DNA of 64,000 bases from Heliocidaris erythrogramma (Eukaryota; Echinodermata; Echinoidea; Camarodonta; Echinometridae): contig CM046853.1 of NCBI GenBank assembly GCA_025617745.1, positions 57,869,233 through 57,933,232 of the forward strand, given 5' to 3'. Numbering within the stretch: position 1 is the stretch's first letter; every line of letters begins with the position of its first letter. Shown here piece by piece: positions 52,344 through 62,800 of the stretch. The translations under genes and the position numbers were made by a program. The notes beneath the pieces are model-generated. The model worked only from the letters and a program-made list of their open reading frames with translations, had not been told where the DNA came from and ran no database searches.

Positions 52344-52493
52344 TGGGCCCTCTTGCATTAAAAGGTGCGTTTAGTCGCAACTCAACAAATTAAACACAAG
52401 TCCAATATACGCGATCCTTGATTGGTTGAAAATCAAGTTGCGTTTAATTTTTTGAGCTGCGATTAAACGCAACTTTTAATGCAAGAGGGCCCA
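52344..52493. mobile_element. second MITE abutting the previous one
   Basis: The ends are exact inverted repeats, TGGGCCCTCTTGCATTAAAA and its complement, followed by related GTGCGTTTAGTCGCA / TTGCGTTTAATCGCA blocks. It is 150 bp and begins immediately after the previous element. Confidence 0.9.
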
Positions 52494-54422
52494 GGGGAGG
52501 GTAATGACTTGTATGCATAATAATCTTGGCTGATTTAATAGTGACAACACACCCAATCTCAATGCATGCTCCATTATGATTAGTGGCAATTCCAAACGTA
52601 CTTCGGAATGTTTCGTTTATCCTCACGACTTCACAAAATCTGTATGAAATTGATTAATTAAAAATACAAAACTTTTTTTATTATAATTGTTTTAATTATT
52701 TTCAATCGCTTACTCATGTTCCACCTTTCTTTATGAAACATTAATATTATCATGCTTCTTTTCTGACAACTAGAGTTTTGTATTTTCGTATTTCTAATTG
52801 CTTTTCTTTTTGCTAGTGCAAATTTTCAGTTCATCTTACCAATATATTCTTCCACATTGCAGACAATTAAAAGGGATTCCTTTAATCTTTATTTTATTCC
52901 TTTTATCTTTTTTTATAGTGATTTTTATAATTGAGCATTCTTTTTGTTGGTAACGTCATTTGTTGGGAGAGGGACGGAGACTTGGAAGTGCTAGAAGTTC
53001 CAGACTTTTTGTGACAATAACAAGCGATATGAAATTAATGACTCCGAAAATTAGTTTTTAATAAGCGTCTTATACCTTATTATGTTAAAGAAACGATAAA
53101 GTCGAAAAATACAAGTCGAGTCATGTGACAGGGAAAGTTTAAGCTACAAACAAAGAGATTATTTTATCATTTACATTTTGAAACACATTCTCAAATAAAA
53201 AGCATCGTATAAATATTATGCATGCATTTATATTAAATTTCGATCCATTTGGCAAAATATTTATGCAAACTATAAAGCATTCCTTGAATTTCAAGTAAGC
53301 ATCGAGTGAAAGGCAAGTAAGTAGCTAAATCGTAGACGCTGCAATGTATATGTATGTATGGGTATGATTTGAGCATTTGCCCTGAACTTTGCAGTTTCCC
53401 TAACATATTAGCCTAAATCATCGCAGAGGGAAAAATGCTATATCATTCATGTCCTGATCATTATAATAATCACCTAAAGTACTGAATGTTCCATTCCTTC
53501 ATCATTGTATAGTCTACTCACCGAGCGAGCAAGAGAGCAACAATAAATTTTGAAACTTCTTTTTGACTGAGAGTCATTGTTATCCTGCATTTCTTATCCA
53601 CAATTAATTTAGTTTTGCGCTTGAAGATATCATTGTTGATATCATAAAGTTGGAACGATCCTAGTCTGTGTACCTGGTACTCCCATTATAGCGGTTCATG
53701 GTAAATTAACTTTCACAAAAGCTCTTAGATACTCTTATACGACGAAAATACGACGAAACGTGTGTATCATCAATTATAAATTATGTTTTTCCGTTTTGAT
53801 TGTGTGATGTACGAAAGGAAAAAATGATCGATCGCACAGTCATAGTAAGCAATAAGATGTATCAAGATGTAAATCACACTATCATTTAGAAACTTCGCAG
53901 CATTATCTCTCTTTAATATCTTAAAATAAAGCTTCTGCAATTAATAGATTTAACAAAATCGATTGTGTTCTGTCGAAACATTCTCTTTGAGGAGATTAGA
54001 GTACAGAAACGATACACTTGAAAAGAAAAGATTTATAAAATATCAGACTTACTTACTATTTACCCCCTTCAACCTTCCCCCAAAACACACACACACACAC
54101 ACGCACACACACGCATCACGAAAGAAAATGGAAAATGGAAAAAGTATCATTAAACATAACCATTCATTCAGCTATTCTAATTTTACGTAAACAAAATAGA
54201 GCATGAATGATACCAGTATAAAAGAAATGCACAATCCAAATTTCAAAACTATTGCTGATAACAATGCTAAGATAAAATGAACATTCAAATATATTCCAAT
54301 ATTTTTATACTGCGTGTGCACTCATTCCTGAAAACCGTTTTCTTTTGTGTCGAAACGAATATTAATGCAGAGTAAATCATAATTTACGTCATTTGTTTTG
54401 AGCAACTTATCTGAGTTGACAG
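52494..54422. other. non-coding stretch, including the likely 3' flank of the receptor gene
   Basis: No exon recognised. A (CA)n repeat is at about 54085-54112. The receptor gene's 3' UTR, on the minus strand, should lie at the right-hand end of this stretch. Confidence 0.55.
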
Positions 54423-55571
54423 CTATAGTTCCGTACACCTGGTATTTCGGGACCCCGACCTGCTATCTACGGGTTGTTTGACTTTCTCGCCTGGGATCCC
54501 GTTGGCCAAAGATCGCGTGTGCGCCACACTGGAGGTGATGGGTTCTGCTTTCCGGCACCTCATGCAAATCATCAAAGCCCGCCGATGGCTCGTGCTCATG
54601 GCAAAGATGATGATGGGATTAAGACAGGAGTTGGCCAGAGCTGAGAAGTAGAAGAGATTCCGAAATTCAGCGACGCCAGCCATGTGGACGAGAGAGACGT
54701 GGTCGAGTTGAAACCAAACGATGTAGATGAAGTAGGGCAGCCAGAAGATGCCGAAGAACAAGGCTAAGATGAGGACAGTCAGGGCGAGTCGTCTGCGAGC
54801 CGAGAAGTGCCTCGCTCCTGGCTGCGTCTCACCAGCAAACGCCCCAGCACTTTTCAGCAGAGTTTGTGCTATGACTGTGTAGAGAAAGGTGATTATGGCA
54901 AGTGGTAAGAGGTACATTACCAGTGATCTGGCGACTTCATAGATTTTGGCCGCTTTGCTGAAGAGCATCGTGTACTGGCAAGCGGGTGCATCTCCACCCG
55001 AGATGTGGGCGTAGGCTAGGATGGGTGAGGCCATCACTGCTGCGATAAACCAAACAGCGACGGCGGCCAGGATTCCACGTCGCATGCGACCACCGTGCCG
55101 GATAGTGCCACCACGAACTAGCACCGAATACCGCTCAATGCTCAGCGCTGTAAGGGTATATACACAAACACCCTGCACCATTGCCTGTGAGAAATTGACC
55201 AGCTTACACGCCGCCAGTCCGTACTGCCAACAGGAGTGCAGTTCGTGCTCCAGGAAGAAAGGCCCTGAAACCATCACGTAGAGTAGATCGCCCAGCGCTA
55301 GGTTTGTCAGAAGTATATTGGCCGATGTACGCAGACGTGGATTGCTCAGAATCACCATCATTAGACAACAGTTTCCAAGGAGCCCAACCAGAAAGAATAT
55401 ACCCAGAATGGCCGCATCCCTGTAAAATTTGTGTCCCTGCGATAGACAGCCTAGTTCTTCGATGTAGACACTGCTGTAGTCGTATTCTCCATCATGTGCG
55501 AGGGAATCGTTGGGGTTGAACTGATCGGTGTTTAGACCCTCCATCGATGTCACATGCAAAACTGGATCCAT
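54423..55571 (-). CDS. class A GPCR, bombesin/CCHamide/endothelin-receptor type
   Basis: Intact, single-exon 382-residue seven-helix receptor, expected in the plasma membrane and coupled to G proteins. Visible landmarks: GN at 66-67 in TM1; NLALGD (D95) in TM2; Cys122 at the start of TM3, pairing with Cys198 in loop 2; ERY at 146-148 in place of DRY; P223 in TM5; WLP at 277-279 in TM6; NSCLNP at 314-319 in TM7. The NPxx-I-F ending of TM7 matches the NPxxLY form of bombesin and endothelin receptors. Phrases such as LLPLAII, AQTLLKSA and RRRLALTVLI also resemble that group. N21-D-S is a possible N-glycosylation site and C336/C339 possible palmitoylation sites. The chosen ATG has strong context (acaATGG); 14 further codons upstream lack an ATG. 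The ligand is probably a neuropeptide, but which one cannot be told from sequence alone. Confidence 0.95.
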   Translation of the reverse strand: MDPVLHVTSMEGLNTDQFNPNDSLAHDGEYDYSSVYIEELGCLSQGHKFYRDAAILGIFFLVGLLGNCCLMMVILSNPRLRTSANILLTNLALGDLLYVMVSGPFFLEHELHSCWQYGLAACKLVNFSQAMVQGVCVYTLTALSIERYSVLVRGGTIRHGGRMRRGILAAVAVWFIAAVMASPILAYAHISGGDAPACQYTMLFSKAAKIYEVARSLVMYLLPLAIITFLYTVIAQTLLKSAGAFAGETQPGARHFSARRRLALTVLILALFFGIFWLPYFIYIVWFQLDHVSLVHMAGVAEFRNLFYFSALANSCLNPIIIFAMSTSHRRALMICMRCRKAEPITSSVAHTRSLANGIPGEKVKQPVDSRSGSRNTRCTEL

Positions 55572-56300
55572 TGTTTCTCTCTGTGATCCAGTCTCAATTG
55601 GCAAATGAAACAAGTTTATTTTTCTTTCTCCAGAACAGTAGATGAATGTTGATAGGTAAAGTGTAGTGTCCTGCTTTTCACTAAGTTAACCTAATCACTT
55701 TGTAATTTCTAGATGATCTCAAACTTACATCGGTCGTTCCTAATTGGCGAATCTAAACCATTGCTTTCCAGATCTGTTTCATTGGTTTCACAATTGTTTT
55801 GTAATGACAAATCTAGAAGAATGCACACTTCACCAATTCAGCGCGAAAATCGATAAAAGTGAATTCGAGCTGATATGATTAATGAACTGTGTCCACCTAA
55901 TTAGGTTGCAAAATTACTACTATTTTCACGTCTGAAACAAACTTACACGATGTATCGACTTGTGCAAGAAGCTAAAAGACGGTCCAACTTTCATTGGTAA
56001 ATGGTGTCGATGAGCATCTACGTACACTCTCCATCTCTACCGTGACACAAACTGAGGCAGACTATCGAGCTGAGATGCAGAAAAGTCCTCTTTCGTTGGT
56101 ACTGGTGTATTGCGAAAGGCATACTGAAGTAGATCGCATTGGAGCATCGCACTCGCGCCCAACGAGTTTACCGCGTTCGGCGTCGAAAGAGAAAGAGCTC
56201 TTGGATGCAATGAAGCTTCCTGATTGGCTGGTATACAGGCATCATTCACACGAGCTTAGTAAAGCCCCGCCTTCTTACGAAACTGTTCACTTTTTTATAT
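55572..56300 (-). promoter_or_regulatory. 5' flank of the receptor gene (probable UTR/promoter region)
   Basis: Directly upstream of the receptor start on its strand. It contains a CCAAT box on the minus strand (AGCCAATCAG, near 56219-56228) and a GC-richer patch at about 56125-56280. No TATA box or transcription start can be fixed. A 230-codon ORF on the plus strand (from 55994) crosses this region but shows no domain and ends inside a tandem repeat. Confidence 0.3.
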
Positions 56301-56580
56301 CATGGTCATTGATTGGTCTTCTCCGAACTTGGAGCTGTTTGTTTGTGCTTATTTGTTATGTGATTGACTTGAGTGGGTGTCTAATTGTCAATATCTTCTT
56401 GTTTGTCACCATTTGTACAATACTTTTTTTTACTGCCTTGACATGTCAAGTACTAAATAAGCCACTCATAGTTCCGAATATTCCTGAATTAATATTGATA
56501 TATGATTTAAAAGACATGTATACTTTTGCATATACAGTACATATTATACAAAATGCAATGAAGTTCTACATTCAACATCT

Positions 56581-56756
56581 AAATATCTTGATTCCTGACT
56601 CCCAAATTTGTCAACTTCTTGGATATAGTCAAATTCATGATTTTTTAAAATTCATTGACTTATTTAGAAAATATCTTGATTCTTGACCTTCAAATTTGTC
56701 AACTTCTTGGATATAGTCAAATTCATGATTTTTTTAAAATTCACTGATATATTTAG
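56581..56756. repeat. 88-bp tandem duplication, two copies
   Basis: The unit starting aaatatcttgatt and containing 'caacttcttggatatagtca' occurs at 56581 and again at 56669 with only a few changes, so it is a recent duplication. Confidence 0.92.
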
Positions 56757-57280
56757 ATCAAAACTGATTCTCATGTAAGTACATTATAATGATCTGTACT
56801 GCTTATTTGGTCTGATTTTGCGTTCATAGCACCTACATTTGAAAAGTATCTAAAATGTGATCTACATGTATTTTGTTAAATTTTTGAACCTCTTAACATT
56901 TCGTTTTTGTTTTTTGTTATCTCGTCTGTTGTTATTTCATGATCATTAACAAGCGAGCCTGCGGAAAGGCGAATTGGAACAATAGGCGTATACAAAGAGA
57001 ATTCGCCTTATAGATGGATCTAAAGATTTATATATATACATGTATATATATAACTCCACGAGAGTTGCCAAAGCTGTTGTATATGTTATTTCCTCACAAT
57101 ATTGTTAATAATTATTCTAATGTATACATGTATCTCAAAGCATTCGCTTGGATCCAGCTGAGGCACGCGGCTTGTCTTTGTTCAAACTCACCTGCCCCCG
57201 ACAACGGAATTAATTAATAAGGTTGAAGATTTGTCAATCTGTCGGTCAATTGAATCTGGTGTCGCCGAAACCACTGACCC

Positions 57281-57352
57281 GTCTCCGTGGTCTAGTGGTT
57301 AAGGCATTGGCGTTCTAAGCCAACGACCCGGATTCGATTCCCGGCGGAGACA
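57281..57352 (+). tRNA. tRNA-Arg (anticodon TCT), possibly diverged
   Basis: Folds as a cloverleaf. Acceptor GTCTCCG/CGGAGAC is fully paired; D arm GTCT..AGGC; anticodon stem TTGGC/GCCAA with loop GTTCTAA, giving TCT; T arm CCGGA-TTCGATT-CCCGG. The A box TGGTCTAGTGG is good and a T5 run follows. Two oddities: G at position 32, and A53 facing C61 where a G-C pair is nearly universal, which also weakens the B box (GATTCGATTCC). It could therefore be a tRNA pseudogene or tRNA-derived copy. Confidence 0.65.
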
Positions 57353-57353
57353 C

Positions 57354-57358
57354 TTTTT
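57354..57358 (+). terminator. RNA polymerase III T5 terminator
   Basis: TTTTT one base after the tRNA discriminator position, the usual stop signal for Pol III transcripts. Confidence 0.6.
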
Positions 57359-57555
57359 CAGCCTTTGCAAAAATTTCAAAAAGGGAGGACAGCTCTGGGG
57401 AACTTTGATTTAAGTTACGCAACCATTATTCTCTCATTTCCTTTCGCATTGTATTTATTTCCACGAGAGATGCCAAAGCTGTTGTATATGTTATTTCCTC
57501 ACAATACATGTATATATATATAAATCTCCGTAGCAGAACTTTTGAACTTTACTTG

Positions 57556-57558
<3 letters not shown>

Positions 57559-57609
<51 letters not shown>
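57559..57609. repeat. (TA)n microsatellite
   Basis: About 25 uninterrupted TA units. Confidence 0.97.
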
Positions 57610-57611
<2 letters not shown>

Positions 57612-57727
57612 TTTAAAAACATAAGGGACGGTATCTCGTAAAATCTTACATCAGGCATCCTTTTGACAAACGCAAAAATGACCTTAATTATGTACAAATT
57701 CTAAAAGAACAAAATATTCTAACTTTA

Positions 57728-57760
57728 CATGTTTTTCGTTGACATTCAACGAAAAACATG
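57728..57760. repeat. perfect 15-bp-arm hairpin
   Basis: CATGTTTTTCGTTGA, a CAT loop, then TCAACGAAAAACATG: exact complements. Function unknown. Confidence 0.9.
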
Positions 57761-58396
57761 AAATTTTCATGACATTTTGTAGACTTTCGCATCATATCCA
57801 AAAAGCATCAATTTTATAAAACAATAAACAAAACACAACAAACCAAAATCAGAGTTTAATATGGGAGTATCTCTCATTAAAAATGCAATTCTGACCATAA
57901 ACTACATTTTTTTATTAAAAGAAAAAAATCACTTTGTTTAAAATTGTACTACCATTATCATTAATGTTTGTTCGTACAATTAACAATTTATCAACATCAG
58001 ATTCTAGAATATTGTTCTTGCGTCTTCCCGTGATTATGCCAGATTATGAATAATTCGAAGCATCGTTTGGGTGTGGGGTCAATGATAATTCCATATTTCC
58101 CCAGATTCACTATAAAGCAATTAAGACAAACAAAATCAAATGTAAAGTTTGCTTGCAATGCAACTTTGGATGATGTTCAGTTAAGTAACCAGTCTCTCTC
58201 TCTCTCTCTCTCTCTCTCTGTCCCTGCATGTGAGCAGTGTTTCAATTAGAACTTGATTGTCGCTATACGGGAGGGGGGGGGTTAAAAGCCCTTCAAAATT
58301 TTCTGTCGGCTATTCAAGACCCCTTTAAAAAAATCTGTTCGGCAATTCGGGCCTTGTATAGATAAATCTTTTTTAAAATGATGACTTGTTTTTTTT

Positions 58397-58427
<31 letters not shown>

Positions 58428-59643
58428 TCTTGCTACGTGTTGTGATTGTTGCTAGTTGTCGACTAATTTGGTCTGAACCCCACCCCACCCCCCATTTAAA
58501 AATGGTCCGGCGGCGCCCTCGATTGCTCCAAGCCAGTTAAAATTCAACCCCTAACCCGAGTTGACTTGACGAGGGCGGAAACTACTTGCCAATGCCATGA
58601 CATAGAACGGTCCATTACATTAATGGTGTGATATCGATAAAACAGGAGCACTCTCGAAGAGGCTTCTGTCTAGAGTCCTTTCGACTGCGAATTAAATTGT
58701 CTAAAATGACGAACAGTCGGACACCCTCATTATATTTTATCGACTATGATTTTTCTTTATCATTTATAGGAGTAGTAGTATATAACAGGAGACATTTATT
58801 TCCTCTCATTTTTTTGTTTTGTTTTAGATTTTATTTGAAATGAATTCTTTGGGGGCATCATTTGAATATAAAAACCCCACAGGAGCAAATGTCATATATT
58901 TTATCAAGGAAACAACCAATGGTTTTCTGGATACGGACGATTTGTTTTATATTTCGTATGAATCCGTTCTTTTCATATATCAATACGAAGAGGGGGAAGA
59001 AGGGGGAGATAATGCAGATGATAACAAAGATGATGAAATAAAGAAGCCAGACTACAGAAGAATGAGAAGAAGGAGAAGAAGAAGAAGAAAAGAAGAAGCA
59101 GAAGAAAAAGAAAGGGAAGAAGAGATAGGAGGTAGAAAATTCAGAAACTTCAGAAAGTTAAAGTATGAGTACAAAAGGAACGATATAAACGAAGAGGGAG
59201 AACTAGAAATATAGTATATTTCTTTTAAAACAGTGCATTTTTAATCGGCCTTTGGTGAAAATTGTTGTTGGACTACCATGTTTGACTACAATTTTTCAAT
59301 GGAAATCATGGTCACTTGGTTTTCATTTGTTATTGATATTTAATATTTCGAGTGTATTCTACAAAATATAGGGTACGACCTGGCTCGAAGCTGGTCTACA
59401 TACAGAGGGATCATTAAATGTGGTTCAAAGTCTAACGAATTATTGATAACCCGAAATAAAAAGGAGAACAGAGTCACAAGTCACGTCAGTAATCTCTTAT
59501 CCAAATAGTCAATCATATATATGTCCATGTACTTGTATTCTGCCCAGATAGCTTACAAACAGGGAAGGCCAATAAATATTAGCAATATCTATTTTTGTAC
59601 CATAATCGCTTCACTTTTGGGTTGTGATCGAGGGATAAGAAGA
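57761..59643. other. non-coding stretch upstream of the FAS1 gene
   Basis: It holds (CT)n at 58194-58219 and 58400-58428 and a purine-rich (GAA/AGA)n at about 59058-59120. A 124-codon ORF across the last (58840-59214) is Glu/Arg/Lys low-complexity in its second half and has no domain. The 5' UTR and promoter of the FAS1 gene should lie in the last few hundred bases; I cannot place the start site. Confidence 0.5.
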
Positions 59644-59854
59644 ATGTTGCGATGTGTCTCCCTGGGGTTGTGGCTGGTTGCCCTGGTGTGGACCAGTACT
59701 AGAGCCCAGCCTGACCCTTGTGAGGTTCCTTTAGTGACGGACAGCGGGCAGAAGGACAATTTTACTGTGGTGGATTTAGCTCGAGACCTCTATGCGTGTA
59801 CTATGATCAAGATGATAGACCGCGCCGGACTAGGACCGATGTATCGCGAAAAAG
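59644..59854 (+). CDS. FAS1 gene coding exon 1 (signal peptide and start of domain 1)
   Basis: 70 codons plus one base, ending MYREK, then donor aaag|gtaggc. Confidence 0.9.
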
Positions 59855-62800
59855 GTAGGCCTACCATGCTATGATAATATCGACATCGCGTCAATAGATT
59901 TATTCGTATTAGACCCAAATTCATTTTGAATAACTACATTTACCCGTTTTTAGATTTTCGTGGGCTAATCAATCATGCTACGTTAAATCAACATAATGAT
60001 TAATTAGGGTTTGCAAATTACACTAAAGGAAAAAAGAAACTTATAAAAGTTCAAGAGATCACCAAATTAAATTCTCTGCATGGAAATGTACCAAATTTGG
60101 ATATAATGTTGATTCAATGCATGGCTTTAAATGACAGTCAATAACAAAAAGTTTTCTTCAATGCCACAAAAGAAATGTGCACTGAAGCAAAGGACTCTCT
60201 AATCCCCAAGTCACAAAGACAAACTGCAGCCTTGTACACCATATGCATGTCAATGAATGAAACAAAAGAATTTCAAAAGGGATTTGCACCCCTCGAGCAA
60301 GAGGATATTGATGTTCTGCCATGGTTCGCCCGTTCACCAGACCTTTCCCCAATTGAACATCTCTGGGAAGAGCTTGGTCGACGTGTGTCAAGGCGTGACA
60401 ATCAACCCATCAATAGGGAGACGCTCATTGCAGCACTGCAAGAGGAATGGAACAATGTTCCCCAGGCTACCATCGCGAATCTGATCGGAAGCATGCGAAG
60501 ACGGTGTACAGAGGTGGACATACTGGCTATTAATCTGTTTGGATATGAACTTGCAAATCCCTTTTGAAATTCTTTTGTTTCAAATTTCATTGACATGCAT
60601 ATGGTGTACAAGGCTGCAGTTTGTCTTTGTGACTTGGGGATTAGAGAGTCCTTTGCTTCAGTGCACATTTCTTTTGTGGCATTGAAGAAAACTTTTTGTT
60701 ATTGACTGTCATTTAAAGCCATGCATTGAATCAACATTATATCCAAATTTGGTACATTTCCATGCAGAGAATTTAATTTGGTGATCTCTTGAACTTTTAT
60801 AAGTTTCTTTTTTCCTTTAGTGTATATGGACGTATTTGTATAGTGGTCACCTCACTGAGAGTAAAATGATTTGAACCGGATAAAGGGGAGTGGCGGGGGT
60901 AAACCATTTATAATGACGGGGAGTTTAAGGACCAAATTTTCCGATAAGGTCATCATTTTAGCGATTTCTTCCTACAAAATGAGGGGATCCCTCACACCCC
61001 CCCCCCCCCCCCCCCCTTTCTGGCGACCACTTTGGGAAGTGTTTAAAACGTAGTTATTGGGTCTTTTCCCAACTTGTGAGCATTTACCCCTATTTATGCC
61101 ACAGCATACATCTTAGGAAAACACATCAAACAGAACATGACTCCTCTCGCTTGCAAATGAAGTCCTCACGTCATCATTAATGCGGCGACCTTTTCTTTAC
61201 CAGGCCCCTTCACCCTTTTCGCACCCTACGACCTGGCCTTCGGCTTCCTGCCGGATGACATCTGGAACAAGCTCATGTCGAACAACACTTATCTCCGTGA
61301 GCTGCTTCTCTTCCACACCGTCCCGCGTCTCATCGGAAACATCGACGACGTGTACAATGACGAGCTCATCGAAACCATGCTGCCTGGCAAGAACATCCGA
61401 CTCAACATCTACCAGATCGGGAAAATGATGGTTGGTGGGCGTGGCATTGAGCAATCGACGGGGGGTAACTGGTGCGAGTTGACTTGGTGGTGGGATGTTG
61501 TCCATTGGTATATGAGATGGATGAGCTGGCTAATATGAATCGGGACTGATGGACTGACAGAGTGAGAGGAAAGGATAGAGTGAGGGGAGGAGAGTGAGAA
61601 GAGAGAGAGAGAGAGAGGGGGTGGAGGAAAGAGAATTAAAGATAGAAAGTGAGACAGAAAGAGAAAGAGAGGGAGAGAGCAGGAGGGAGGGAGTGAGTGA
61701 GAGAGAGAGAGATATACAGACGGACAGAGACAGGAAATTTCAAGTCGTTTGTACATGTACATCATGTTTTTTCCCTCTTAGTTATAATACTGTTATTTTC
61801 CATTTATTTAATTGTCATAATTATTGTATATCGTGTTATTTTGTTAAAATGCACTTTGATATGTACCTTTCTGTTGGAAATGAAAATAAAATTGAATTGA
61901 AAAAAGTGGTGCTGAAGACAAACGTTTGAATAATCCACTTCGATGATGCATTTTGTTTTTGTTTGTTCTTTATCGTTTTTGTGTTAGTTTCGTTTGTCTT
62001 CAGAGCAGAGAAAGAAAGTCCGGGATCTAAGGAAATGGGCATACAGTCTTACGATTTAAGAATCAAGTTTAACTGATAATTGAAAGTCGTTTAAAGAAAC
62101 TTTCTTTTATGACAGGCTTTTACTTTTCCGCTGGCTCCCTCGGAGAGATAAATGAATATCTGATCACTATTTGTATTTTGTAATCATTTCTAGCGGATTA
62201 CAGCATGTGGTGGTCCTATCATTGATGGTGGAAACGCTACCAACGGTGAGGTGCGCATCATTTCTAACGTGATGCATCCAGTCCCACCCGGTGATATCAT
62301 GGATGTCGTCGACAATGACAAACAATTTACCGAGCTCAAGAAACTGGTCTACTTGGCAAAGTTACAGGATTATCTAAGAGGTGCGTGGGAATTGGGAAAC
62401 TTTACAACTCGGTTGCAAACTTCAAATGCAATTATTTAGATACAGTGTATTTTTTTCTTCCTTCCTTCAAAGCCATTTGTTTTATATGACAAGGTTATTC
62501 GTACTGATTGATAAATATGTACAGATCTAATTATTTTCAGGGACCTTTACATTATAGAAAATTAAAATAAGTACGCTGGAGCACTATTGATTTGTTTCCT
62601 TATTTTCAATGTGATATTTCTCCAGCGACATATTCTACGGGCTTCATTTCGTGAGAGATATAGGGTTAGGGGGTTAGGTATTGGGTTGCGATTGAGTTTT
62701 AATTATGTTTGAGGTTACATGAGGTGCAATCTTCAAGATAGAAATTCGACACGAGTAAGAAATTGACCCCGGAATAATCGTCACAGGAGCCTAATGTTAC

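Larger units (their letters stand above)
57054..57506. repeat. 47-bp direct repeats flanking the tRNA gene
   Basis: 'ccacgagag.(t)gccaaagc' + 'tgttgtatatgttatttcct' + 'cacaata' occurs at about 57054-57100 and again at about 57460-57506, nearly identical. The intervening ~360 bp contains the tRNA. ACATGTATATATATA lies just outside the left copy and again just after the right copy. Confidence 0.85.

Noticed and set aside
55994..56686. 230-codon ORF opposite the receptor's 5' flank
   Set aside because: Second-longest clean ORF, but no domain, a composition shift between halves and an end inside an 88-bp tandem repeat. It probably overlaps the receptor's regulatory region by chance.
58840..59214. 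124-codon ORF with Arg/Glu/Lys-rich tail
   Set aside because: The tail is a purine trinucleotide repeat; the first half has no recognisable feature or splice support.
60402..60668. Minus-strand ORF starting MCTEAKDSLIPKS
   Set aside because: It is the mirror of the same words in the left arm: a translation of the Tc1 element's terminal inverted repeat, not a gene.
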